Assembly: GCA_002482405.1 (NCBI GenBank)
Contig: DLFX01000214.1
Span: forward strand, 31,327 to 47,187
Source of the DNA: Firmicutes bacterium UBA7709
GTDB taxonomy: Bacteria; Bacillota_A; Clostridia; Peptostreptococcales; Anaerovoracaceae
Reading direction: 5' to 3'
Length of the DNA stretch: 15,861 bases
In this document: positions 7,252 through 14,493 of the stretch, piece after piece
Position numbering within the stretch: the stretch's first letter is position 1
Layout: the number at the start of each line of letters is the position of its first letter
Position numbers and translations under genes: made by a program
Notes under the pieces: model-generated
Seen by the model: only the letters and a program-made list of their open reading frames with translations
Told to the model about the DNA's origin: nothing
Database searches by the model: none

Positions 7252-8676
7252 ATGAAAAAAGAAATGCTGCGCGTCAATAATTTAAGCATCGAGGACAGCG
7301 TTGCGGAAAAGCTGATGAATATCTCCATATGCTTTCTGGGAGGAGAGTGCGTCGGCTTTCTGGGACTTGAAAATTCGGGGAAAAATTTATTGGTGAGCTT
7401 CATATGCGGCGAGTATGCCAAGGGTCAGATCAATTTCTACTTCGACGGGGTCCGGCAGATCGGCACGGCGGCGCTGCGAGAGAGCGTATATAAAATTGCG
7501 GTATCAAATTATCTGATCGATGATTGGACTGTGGCGGAATATCTGTTTCTGGTCGACAGTCCTTTTTTCAGCATCAACAGAAAGAAGCTGACAGGTATAA
7601 CAGAGGAGCTGTTTCATAGGTTTGAAATAGATATTTCCGCCGATAAAAAGCTGAAAAAGCTGTCCGAATTGGAAAAACGAATGGCGGATTTGATGAAGGC
7701 CTACAGCAAAGGCGCCAAGATCATCGTGATTGAGGATGAATTTGAGGGCTGCTCCACTCAGGACATTGAGAAATTCAAAATCCTGCTGGATCGGGTCGTT
7801 CAAAAGGGAATTACCGCCGTTATCAACAGCCATTCGGACAACGTGTCCCATATTTTATCCGATAAATATATCATCTTCAACAAAGGATATGTGGTCAAAA
7901 AGTGCCGGAAGGACTTCTTCAGAAGCGGAAGCTATCTGGAAAACCTGCTGCCGGGCATTTCCTCCGCCTCACAATCCGCTCTAAAAAAGGATGACCCGGA
8001 AGATGGCGGAGAAAAGGAAGGCGCGGAGCCTCCGTCTAGGGAGGTGGTGTTTTCCGCCTGCAATATGGTTTTGAACAGAGGGAAATCATTCCACATGGAT
8101 TTTTATAAGGGAGAGGTAGCCACCATCCTTGCGCTGGATCTGAAGGAAAAAACACAGATTTTTGAACTGTTGTCGGGAAGGTATATCGATAAATCCATGG
8201 GGGTCTTTCTCGATCACAAGCCATGCAATTTTAAGAACACCAGAGATTTCATAAAATCCAGGATCGTCTCCGTGGCGGATATGGGCGGCGAAAGCGAGCT
8301 TTTGCTCAGAATGTCCGCGGGCAGCAATCTGATGATTCCTTCCCTGGAGAAAATCTCCACGCTGCAGCATGCCCTTGCAGAGCGCAGAGTCGTAAAAATG
8401 CTGGAAAAAGAAGTGCGGAACAATTTGACGGTAAAGCAGAAAAACAGAAAGGATATGAGCGTGAACGACTATATTCTGCTTTTGCTGGAACGGTGGTATA
8501 TCTATAAGCCCAAGGTTTTAATTCTGTTCGAGCCCTTCGTTCACTGCGATATCTTTGGCATTTCCCTGGTAAAATCCTATGTTAAAAAATTTACCGATAT
8601 GGGTGCGGCGGTGATCGTCATCAAGTCGCGGGAAGAGTATATGGAAGATATTTCCGATCGTTTTATTCATATATAG
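7252..8676 (+). CDS. Degenerate tandem ABC ATPase related to RbsA/MglA, probably regulatory
   Basis: The protein has 474 residues and the two-domain plan of sugar ABC ATPases of the RbsA type, aligning by eye along its length with the active ATPase encoded at 9934. Domain 1 keeps parts of a nucleotide site: GLENSGKN (38-45, K44 present but S/T replaced by N), D162-E163 of Walker B and H194 of the switch loop. Its Q-loop glutamine is missing. Domain 2 (from about 265) is stripped: ALDLKEKT replaces the Walker A, MSVNDYILLL replaces LSGGNQQKV, and VLILFEPF replaces the Walker B aspartate. Since the domain 2 signature completes the domain 1 site, hydrolysis is unlikely though binding may persist. 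A polar linker (about 243-265) joins the domains. AAGGAGAT precedes the ATG. The gene follows the kinase by 47 bases, so a signalling role is inferred; an accessory transporter subunit is the alternative. Confidence 0.85.
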   Translation: MKKEMLRVNNLSIEDSVAEKLMNISICFLGGECVGFLGLENSGKNLLVSFICGEYAKGQINFYFDGVRQIGTAALRESVYKIAVSNYLIDDWTVAEYLFLVDSPFFSINRKKLTGITEELFHRFEIDISADKKLKKLSELEKRMADLMKAYSKGAKIIVIEDEFEGCSTQDIEKFKILLDRVVQKGITAVINSHSDNVSHILSDKYIIFNKGYVVKKCRKDFFRSGSYLENLLPGISSASQSALKKDDPEDGGEKEGAEPPSREVVFSACNMVLNRGKSFHMDFYKGEVATILALDLKEKTQIFELLSGRYIDKSMGVFLDHKPCNFKNTRDFIKSRIVSVADMGGESELLLRMSAGSNLMIPSLEKISTLQHALAERRVVKMLEKEVRNNLTVKQKNRKDMSVNDYILLLLERWYIYKPKVLILFEPFVHCDIFGISLVKSYVKKFTDMGAAVIVIKSREEYMEDISDRFIHI

Positions 8677-8737
8677 CTTCGGAAGCAGAGCCTTTCTTAA
8701 TGTTAAAATCATCCCACCTATTCTAAAGAACACCACA

Positions 8738-8766
8738 TTGGAAACCCCTTCTCCAGAAGATATAAT
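8738..8766 (+). promoter_or_regulatory. Promoter of the sugar transport and catabolism operon
   Basis: TTGGAA (8738-8743) and a perfect TATAAT (8761-8766) are separated by 17 bases, a good sigma-A promoter. Transcription would begin near 8773, about 83 bases before the binding protein ATG. The sixty or so bases between the preceding stop codon and the -35 are the natural place for AraC-type activator binding. I could not define a convincing repeat there. Confidence 0.65.
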
Positions 8767-8855
8767 GTACTTACTTTCAAAATTAAATGACGGTGTCAGT
8801 TAAAGGCTGGCTCCTGAGAAATCGGCTTGAAAGAAGTAATAGGAGGAGGAAAATA

Positions 8856-9842
8856 ATGAAAAAGAAAATTTTTTCTGTTGTGCTTGTCGCTGCTCTGGTG
8901 CTCGGAGCTTTAACTGGATGCGGCAGTTCTTCAAGTGGTGCTCCGGCTGGAGACGGAGATTCGGCAGCAAAAAAAGACCTGACCTTTGTTATCGTTCCTA
9001 AAGTTGTGCATCCTTGGTTTGACGAAGTAAACAAGGGCGCGCAGTTACAAGCGGAAGAACTTTCCAAGCAATTGGGCGTTAAGGTAAAGATTGATTACCG
9101 TGCGCCTCAAACCGCTGATGTGGCCGAGCAGAACACAGTATTAGAGCAGGCTGCCGCCACAAAGCCCGATGGAATCGCCGTCGACCCGTTGGACTACCAG
9201 GGCAACAAAGCGGTAATCGAAGAAATTGAAAAACAGGGAATCCCTGTGGTTTTATTCGATGCCCCGGCTCCTGAAGGAAGCGGACTGACAAGCGTAGGAA
9301 ATAATTTTGCCGAACAGGCCTCCATTGCGGCTGAAAAGTTGGTGGAACTGATTGGCGGATCCGGAAAGGTGGCCGTCATGCAGGGCGTTCCCACAGCTCC
9401 AAACCATGCGGAACGTTATCAGGCTCATCTTGACACATTGAAAAAATATCCCGGAATCACAGTGGTAGACGGCGGTATCGACAACGACAGCGTAGAAGAA
9501 GCTCAGACCCAGGCCGCGGCCGTATTGGCGGCTAACCCCGATTTAAAGGGTTATCTGAACTGTGACGCCTGCGCTACCGGAATCGCCGCGGCAGTGGAAG
9601 AAGCGGGGAAAAAGGGTCAGGTTACCATCGTATCCATGGACAATCTGATTGAAATTCTTCAGTACGTAAAGAGCGGAACCATTACGGCCACGTCCTCTAC
9701 GATTCCCCAGATGCAGGGTTCCATGGCAGTGCTGATGATGTGGCAGAAATCCATCGGTATGGATATCCCCAAAGTAGTGGATACGGGTATTGCGTACATT
9801 GATTCTTCCAACATCGATGAATGGATCAAAATGGTTCAGTAA
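8856..9842 (+). CDS. Sugar ABC transporter substrate-binding lipoprotein (ribose-binding type)
   Basis: This 328-residue binding protein captures the substrate outside the membrane and delivers it to the permease encoded downstream. It has a lipoprotein signal peptide (MKKKIFSVVLVAALVLGALTGC) with lipobox LTGC and lipidated C22, followed by a Ser/Gly-rich tether. The rest resembles the type I periplasmic-binding fold of ribose, galactose and related sugars: FVIVPKVVHPWFDEVNKGA at the start, PDGIAVDPLD near the hinge, and VTIVSMDNLIEILQYVKSG late in the protein. The start at 8856 is set by AGGAGGAGG and the signal peptide; an upstream in-frame ATG at 8787 would add 23 residues ahead of the signal. 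The ligand cannot be read from sequence, but the gene neighbours point to a small sugar, possibly C4. Confidence 0.93.
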   Translation: MKKKIFSVVLVAALVLGALTGCGSSSSGAPAGDGDSAAKKDLTFVIVPKVVHPWFDEVNKGAQLQAEELSKQLGVKVKIDYRAPQTADVAEQNTVLEQAAATKPDGIAVDPLDYQGNKAVIEEIEKQGIPVVLFDAPAPEGSGLTSVGNNFAEQASIAAEKLVELIGGSGKVAVMQGVPTAPNHAERYQAHLDTLKKYPGITVVDGGIDNDSVEEAQTQAAAVLAANPDLKGYLNCDACATGIAAAVEEAGKKGQVTIVSMDNLIEILQYVKSGTITATSSTIPQMQGSMAVLMMWQKSIGMDIPKVVDTGIAYIDSSNIDEWIKMVQ

Positions 9843-9872
9843 ATGAACCGATAAAAAACAAGTAACTTCGGT

Positions 9873-9911
9873 AAAAGGGGCTTGGCTTACGAAAACGAGC
9901 CAGCCCTTTTT
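9873..9911 (+). terminator. Hairpin between binding protein and ATPase genes, likely a partial terminator
   Basis: AAAAGGGGCTTGGCT pairs with AGCCAGCCCTTTT across a loop of about ten bases with minor bulges, followed by TTTTTATT. The U-tract is short. In binding-protein transporters such structures often lower read-through or protect the upstream mRNA, so the binding protein is made in excess. The ribosome binding site for the ATPase (AGGAG) follows closely, so the operon probably continues. Confidence 0.6.
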
Positions 9912-9933
9912 ATTAATAAAAGGAGTAAATTCG

Positions 9934-11412
9934 ATGAAAGTATTAGAGGCAAGCAATGTCACGAAAATATTTCCGGGGGTAACGGCCCTGGACTCGGTGG
10001 ACATTTCCTTTGAGCCAGGAGAAATTCACTGCGTGATCGGGGAAAACGGCGCCGGGAAGAGTACTTTGATCAAATGCCTTACAGGTGTTTATGAGCCGGA
10101 GGTGGGAAGCATTCTCATCCACGGAGAAGATGCTTTAAAGAACAGGAAGCTGTTTGATAAGATCGCTTACGTGCCGCAGGAAATAGACCTGTTCGAACAT
10201 ATGACCGTTGCCGACAACCTTTTTTTGCCCTATGAGAAGTCAGGGTATAAAGGGCTGGTAAACAGAGGGGAGCTGGAGAAAAAAGCAATTCCTCTTCTCA
10301 ACAAGTTTCAGATCCATGCCAATCCGGGCACGTTGGTAAAGAATATCTCGGTGTCGGAAAAACAGCTGCTTCAGATCGCACGTGCCACCGTTCATGAAGA
10401 GTATGAAGTGTTGATGCTGGATGAGCCGACCACCAGTTTAACCACAAAAGACGCACAGATACTGTTCGAAGTCATTGACCAGATTCGAAAGGAAAATAAG
10501 GCAATCGTATTTATATCCCATAAATTGGAGGAAATATTCATGATCGGTGATGTGCTTACGGTTTTCAGAAATGGGGCAAAGGTTGCTTATTCGGATATAG
10601 ATAAGGTTGATACGGCCTGGGTTGTCACCCAGATGACAGGCCGTTCCGTAGATCAGGCCCAGAGCTTTCTTTCCGAAAGGGTTGAGGATGAAGTTCTGCT
10701 GGAGGTGGAGCACCTGACGGGAGAGAGATTCACCGATGTGAGCTTTCGGCTTAGAAAGGGTGAAATTCTGGGGTTTTCAGGACTGGTAGGAGCCGGCCGC
10801 AGCGAGTTGATGCAGGCGATTTTCGGTTATTTACCCGTCTATGAGGGCGAGATCAAGCTGGTGGGCGGAGTGTTGAAAAAGGGAGATACCCACTATTCCG
10901 TAAAAAACGGGCTGATCTATTTGCCGGAGGAACGAAAATCACAGGGTATTTTACCTATGCTCAGCGTCAGGGAAAACATCAGCATGTCTACGCTGGAAAC
11001 CCTGCAGGGCACTATCGGAATATCCAAGAAAAAGGAAATGGATCTGGCGGAGCAGGTTGTGGCCGACTATGACGTAAGGACGTCGGATCTGGAAAAGATG
11101 ATAAAGTTTCTAAGCGGAGGGAATCAGCAAAAGGTGATCATTGGAAGAGCCATGTGCTGCAATCCCAAGGTTCTGATCTTCGATGAGCCGACGAAAGGAA
11201 TCGACGTAGGGACCAAGGTGCAGATCTATCGCATGATGAAGGATCTGGCGGAGAGAGAAGGGATTGGGATCATTTTGATCTCCTCGGAGATGGAAGAGAT
11301 CAGGAAATGTTCAAACCGAATTATCGTTTTATATCAGGGTCAAAAGATCGGAGAGTTTCCTTCCGGCACTGAAAAAGAGACGATTATGAGTGCTGTTATC
11401 GGTATCAATTAA
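9934..11412 (+). CDS. Sugar ABC transporter ATP-binding protein (RbsA/MglA type)
   Basis: This 492-residue tandem ABC ATPase powers sugar import. Domain 1 has Walker A GENGAGKST (36-44), Q82, the degenerate signature SVSEKQ (139-144) usual for this family's first domain, Walker B VLMLDEPT and H196. Domain 2 has the family's modified Walker A GLVGAGRSE, the marker LPEERKSQGI, a full signature LSGGNQQKV and Walker B VLIFDEPTKGIDVG. All features match active RbsA/MglA proteins. AGGAG precedes the ATG. The permease gene follows after 24 bases. It serves as the in-window reference for how far the ABC-like protein at 7252 has degenerated. Confidence 0.95.
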   Translation: MKVLEASNVTKIFPGVTALDSVDISFEPGEIHCVIGENGAGKSTLIKCLTGVYEPEVGSILIHGEDALKNRKLFDKIAYVPQEIDLFEHMTVADNLFLPYEKSGYKGLVNRGELEKKAIPLLNKFQIHANPGTLVKNISVSEKQLLQIARATVHEEYEVLMLDEPTTSLTTKDAQILFEVIDQIRKENKAIVFISHKLEEIFMIGDVLTVFRNGAKVAYSDIDKVDTAWVVTQMTGRSVDQAQSFLSERVEDEVLLEVEHLTGERFTDVSFRLRKGEILGFSGLVGAGRSELMQAIFGYLPVYEGEIKLVGGVLKKGDTHYSVKNGLIYLPEERKSQGILPMLSVRENISMSTLETLQGTIGISKKKEMDLAEQVVADYDVRTSDLEKMIKFLSGGNQQKVIIGRAMCCNPKVLIFDEPTKGIDVGTKVQIYRMMKDLAEREGIGIILISSEMEEIRKCSNRIIVLYQGQKIGEFPSGTEKETIMSAVIGIN

Positions 11413-11436
11413 GAAACAAAAGGAGGAGTCACGATT

Positions 11437-12441
11437 ATGTTTGAAAGACTGCCAAACCCTGTCAATTCGGCGGTGAACACGCTGAAAAAGAGCTCCATGA
11501 CCGCCATCGGATCGGTTCTTGTGCTCATGATTTTATTTGCCAGCATCTTTTCCCCGTACTTTTTGGGCATCTATAATCTTCAATCGCTGATCAGAGACCT
11601 GGCTTTCATCGGTATGATAGGAATCGGCCAGTCCTTGTTGCTGATCATAGGAGAGCTGGACCTGTCCGTAGGTAAAATCGCGTCCCTGTGCGGCATCCTG
11701 TCCGGAATCATGATGATGCATTGGGGCTGGAATCCCTACGCGGCGTTATTGACCGCCCTGCTTCTGGGACTTGTGCTGGGAAGCCTCAACGGTTTGATCA
11801 TAACCCGCCTGAGATTGAACGCTATGGTTGCAACCATCGGAATGTCCGGGGTATACGGAGGGATCAACCTGGTGCTGACAAAAGGAAAGGCTATCACCGG
11901 AATCCCGTCGGAGATCCATTTTCTCGGCAAAGGAAATCTGGGACCGATTCCCATCCCCTTTGTCTTTACGCTGACCGTCCTGGTTTTGGTCCTCTTTTTC
12001 GTGATGAAGACCAAGACGGGCAGATATATCTATGCCATAGGAAATAACAGAGAGGCCGCCAGGGTGCTTGGCATCAAGGTGGACAGGATCCGGATCCTGA
12101 TCTATGCCATCGTGGGAATGATCTCCGCCCTGGCAGGAATTTTATATCTTGCCAGATTAGGCTCCGCGCAGTCCGCCATCGGCGAGGCGTGGCCCATGAA
12201 CTCCATCGCGGCGTCGGTCATCGGCGGAGTCGCGCTGACCGGCGGGATCGGAAATCCGGCGGGAGCGCTGATCGGAGCCGCGATCATCAGCATCATCCAG
12301 AATATGATCGTGCTGTTTGGCGTCAACGTATACTGGCAATCTGCGGTCAGCGGGTTTGTGGTGGTCATCGCGATCTCCTTCAGCTCCCTGTCCACCATCA
12401 TCCAGGAAAAGAAACAGAGAAAAATAAAGTTGTCCAAATGA
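11437..12441 (+). CDS. Sugar ABC transporter permease (RbsC type)
   Basis: This 334-residue integral membrane protein forms the translocation channel, probably as a dimer, with the ATPase encoded just upstream. It is rich in hydrophobic segments and shows the hallmarks of the BPD_transp_2 family: GELDLSVGKIASLCG in the first third, IYAIGNNREAARVLGIKVDRI in the cytoplasmic coupling region, and ASVIGGVALTGGIGNPAGALIGA near the end. A short polar N-terminus precedes the first membrane helix and a basic tail (QEKKQRKIKLSK) ends the protein. AGGAGG lies just ahead of the ATG. Transport of ribose-like or other small sugars is the family norm; the actual substrate is not visible. Confidence 0.95.
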   Translation: MFERLPNPVNSAVNTLKKSSMTAIGSVLVLMILFASIFSPYFLGIYNLQSLIRDLAFIGMIGIGQSLLLIIGELDLSVGKIASLCGILSGIMMMHWGWNPYAALLTALLLGLVLGSLNGLIITRLRLNAMVATIGMSGVYGGINLVLTKGKAITGIPSEIHFLGKGNLGPIPIPFVFTLTVLVLVLFFVMKTKTGRYIYAIGNNREAARVLGIKVDRIRILIYAIVGMISALAGILYLARLGSAQSAIGEAWPMNSIAASVIGGVALTGGIGNPAGALIGAAIISIIQNMIVLFGVNVYWQSAVSGFVVVIAISFSSLSTIIQEKKQRKIKLSK

Positions 12442-12460
12442 CGATACGGAGGTGTATGTT

Positions 12461-13348
12461 ATGAAATTAGGATTGAATCTGTCCTTTGCGACAAAACGCT
12501 GGCTGGAGCCGGCACCGCTTGCCGCCATGTGCAGGCATGATTTTAACGTAAAGCATATTCAGTTTACCTGGGATCTGATCGATCCTTGGTGGCCCGGCGA
12601 GCAGAGGGACCTTTTGATAAAGGAGTATCGGGACGCCTTTGAGGCGGAAGGGCTGTCCATCGACGCGACCTTTGGCGGGCTCGCCGCCTATACCTACGCC
12701 CAACTGCTGGCGCCCTCGGAGATTCAGCGGGAGATTTCCTTCACCTTTTTCAAGCGGGCCATCGACCTGACCGCGGCTATGGGCGCGGAAGTCATGGGGA
12801 CTCCCATAGGAGGCATGACCTACGACGACGCGAAGAATGAAACGAAACGGGCGGAACGGTACCGGAACGCGCTGGATTACCTGCGCAGGCTTGCCGAGTA
12901 CGGGAAAGAAAAGGGCCTGAAGGAGATTCACATTGAAGCGACGCCGCTGATCACGGAGTTTCCCCACAGCCCCGAAGCCGCTAACCAGATGATGAAGGAT
13001 TTGGAAGGCAGCGCCATTCCATTCAAACTGCTCATCGACTGGGGACATGCGATATACAAACCGCTGTTGAAGGAAAAGGCGAATATGGCACTCTGGTTGA
13101 AGGAGTGCGCCCCCTATATCGGTTCCATCCATCTGCAGCAGACAGACGGGCTTCTCGACCGCCATTGGGACTTTACGCAAGAAGGTATCGTTACTCCGGA
13201 GCTGATCAAAAAGGCCACGAAGGAAGCGGACCTGGAGCATATCGTACAGTATCTGGAGGTGGTGACCGCTTTTGAATCGTCTGATGAAGAGGTCTATGAG
13301 GGAATGAAGAAGACCATGGATTATCTCCACAGAGAGCTGGATGTATAG
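12461..13348 (+). CDS. Xylose-isomerase-superfamily sugar-phosphate epimerase, EryC-like (candidate tetrulose-phosphate racemase)
   Basis: This 295-residue TIM-barrel protein belongs to the AP-endonuclease-2/xylose-isomerase-like family. Metal-ligand candidates are spaced as in ketose 3-epimerases: E159 (HIEATP), D193 (LIDWGHA), H224 (SIHLQQTDG) and E266 (YLEVV). The segments FTWDLIDPWWPGEQRD and HLQQTDGLLDRHWDF resemble EryC-type proteins as I recall them. Brucella EryC interconverts L- and D-tetrulose 4-phosphate. Neighbouring RpiB, TIM and Dha kinase genes fit that chemistry. The ATG at 12461 is chosen because GGAGG (12448-12452) sits eight bases ahead; a GTG at 12452 would overlap that site. 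It follows the permease by 19 bases. The superfamily is sure; the exact reaction is inference. Confidence 0.85.
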   Translation: MKLGLNLSFATKRWLEPAPLAAMCRHDFNVKHIQFTWDLIDPWWPGEQRDLLIKEYRDAFEAEGLSIDATFGGLAAYTYAQLLAPSEIQREISFTFFKRAIDLTAAMGAEVMGTPIGGMTYDDAKNETKRAERYRNALDYLRRLAEYGKEKGLKEIHIEATPLITEFPHSPEAANQMMKDLEGSAIPFKLLIDWGHAIYKPLLKEKANMALWLKECAPYIGSIHLQQTDGLLDRHWDFTQEGIVTPELIKKATKEADLEHIVQYLEVVTAFESSDEEVYEGMKKTMDYLHRELDV

Positions 13349-13382
13349 CGCAGGGTCAAAAGCTGCAGGAGGAGGAACGGTT

Positions 13383-13946
13383 ATGGAATTTGAAGCGATG
13401 TATAAAAAAATTTTTTCAGAATACGAGCAAGTCTTCCAGACCATAGATCAGAGAAATGTCAGGGAATTTATCGATACGGTAAAAGCTCATGACCGGATTT
13501 TTCTCATCGGCGTAGGACGCGAGGGAATGGCCACCAGAGCCTTTGCCATGCGCCTGATGCATATGGGAAAAGAGATCCATTGGATCTGGGACGACACGAC
13601 CCCCAGCATCAACCCGGGGGATCTGGTGATCGCAACTCTGGGAGACGGCCAGATCGGCCACATCAACTATATCTGTGAGCGGGCCAAGGAAGCCGGCGGG
13701 TCGATCTGCGTGGTGACAGGATCTCCCAGCGGAAAGACGGCTAAGAATCTGGCGGACAAAGTGCTTTTCGTCCCGGCGGCGGTATACCGGGGCACCGATC
13801 CGGTGGTGCCTTCTTTCCAGCCGATGGGAAACCTTTTCGAGCAATGCCTGCTTATTCTGTTCGATATGATCATCATGACCATCGTGGACGAAACGCCGGG
13901 GCTGAGCTTTGAAAAGATGTCAGCCAGGCACCGAAATGTGGAATAA
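13383..13946 (+). CDS. SIS-domain protein related to 6-phospho-3-hexuloisomerase
   Basis: This 187-residue single SIS domain resembles PHI, which interconverts 3-hexulose 6-phosphate and fructose 6-phosphate. Family features are RIFLIGVGREGMATRAFAMR (38-57), DTTPSINPGDL (71-81), PMGNLFEQCLLILFD (147-161) and the C-terminal MSARHRNVE. The phosphate-binding loop, normally close to SGSGET, is here LGDGQI (86-91), so both serines are replaced. No hexulose-phosphate synthase gene is present, which argues against a ribulose-monophosphate pathway role. The start is set by AGGAGGAGG ahead of the ATG at 13383; an earlier ATG at 13341 overlaps the upstream gene and has no such site. It may act on a different or unphosphorylated sugar, or be regulatory. 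The fold is clear, the function unknown. Confidence 0.8.
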   Translation: MEFEAMYKKIFSEYEQVFQTIDQRNVREFIDTVKAHDRIFLIGVGREGMATRAFAMRLMHMGKEIHWIWDDTTPSINPGDLVIATLGDGQIGHINYICERAKEAGGSICVVTGSPSGKTAKNLADKVLFVPAAVYRGTDPVVPSFQPMGNLFEQCLLILFDMIIMTIVDETPGLSFEKMSARHRNVE

Positions 13947-13991
13947 GGCAGTCGATCAACAAAGCAGATTGAAGAGTTGGGAGGTAAGGGA

Positions 13992-14471
13992 ATGAAAATA
14001 GCCATTGGCTGCGACGAAGCAGCGTATAATCTTAAAATGGAAATTATAAAACATCTGGAGAAACGAGAGGATATTGAGCTTTCGGATTACGGCGCCAAGT
14101 CCGGCGATGTGGTTTTGTACCCTGACGTCGCCTATGCTGTGGCTGACGACGTGGCCGGGGGAAAGTTCGAAAGAGGCATCCTCTTGTGCGGCACGGGGAT
14201 CGGTATGTGCATCAGCGCCAACAAGGTGCCGGGTGTCCGGGCGGCGGTGTGCCACGATCCCTTTTCAGCGGAACGCTCCAGAAAGAGCAATAACGCCCAG
14301 ATCATGTGCCTGGGAGAACGGGTCATCGGCGTGGAGCTTGCCAAATATCTGGTGGATATCTGGTTGACCTGCGATTTTGCCGGCGGGGGCTCGGTCCCGA
14401 AGGTGGACAGGATCAACCGGTTGGAGCAGGAGCATATCAGGCAGCATCAAGAGCAGAGCCCAGGAGAATGA
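13992..14471 (+). CDS. RpiB/LacAB-family sugar-phosphate isomerase, candidate D-erythrulose-4-phosphate isomerase
   Basis: This 159-residue aldose-ketose isomerase has the family core: GCDEAAYNLK (6-15), YPDVA (43-47), catalytic C66 in LLCGTGIGM, ISANKVPGVRAAVCHDPFSA, and the C-terminal LAKYLVDIWL helix. Two residues linked to ribose 5-phosphate handling are changed: the His of GCDH is E9, and the His of the SRQHND motif (H99 in E. coli RpiB) is S99. H99 is associated with furanose ring opening. Erythrose 4-phosphate cannot form that ring, so the loss fits a tetrose substrate, as in DerI/EryI. The start at 13992 follows GGGAGG by seven bases; the TTG at 13977 is rejected. An ordinary ribose-5-phosphate isomerase is the less likely alternative. 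Confidence 0.88.
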   Translation: MKIAIGCDEAAYNLKMEIIKHLEKREDIELSDYGAKSGDVVLYPDVAYAVADDVAGGKFERGILLCGTGIGMCISANKVPGVRAAVCHDPFSAERSRKSNNAQIMCLGERVIGVELAKYLVDIWLTCDFAGGGSVPKVDRINRLEQEHIRQHQEQSPGE

Positions 14472-14493
14472 AGAAAGGGAGGAGGAAAGGTTT

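Noticed and set aside
8674..8685. Small GCTT/AAGC inverted repeat after the pseudo-ABC gene as a terminator
   Set aside because: The stem is only four pairs and no U-tract follows.
8720..8735. ATTCTA-AACAC-like sequence also seen near 4410-4423, a possible shared operator for the AraC regulator
   Set aside because: The two copies differ in spacing and overlap the AT-rich promoter in one case; the match is too short to separate from chance.
8787..8855. Upstream in-frame start for the binding protein
   Set aside because: It would put 23 mostly basic residues before a standard lipoprotein signal peptide and lacks a ribosome binding site; AGGAGGAGG points to 8856.
12467..13444. A 325-codon open frame on the minus strand opposite the EryC-like gene
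   Set aside because: The plus strand encodes a protein with conserved metal-ligand motifs and a good ribosome binding site; the antisense product has no recognisable motif and is an effect of base composition.
14377..14493. Upstream start extending DhaK by 39 residues
   Set aside because: It overlaps the end of the RpiB-like gene in another frame, and the GGGAGGAGG site and DhaK family length both support 14494.
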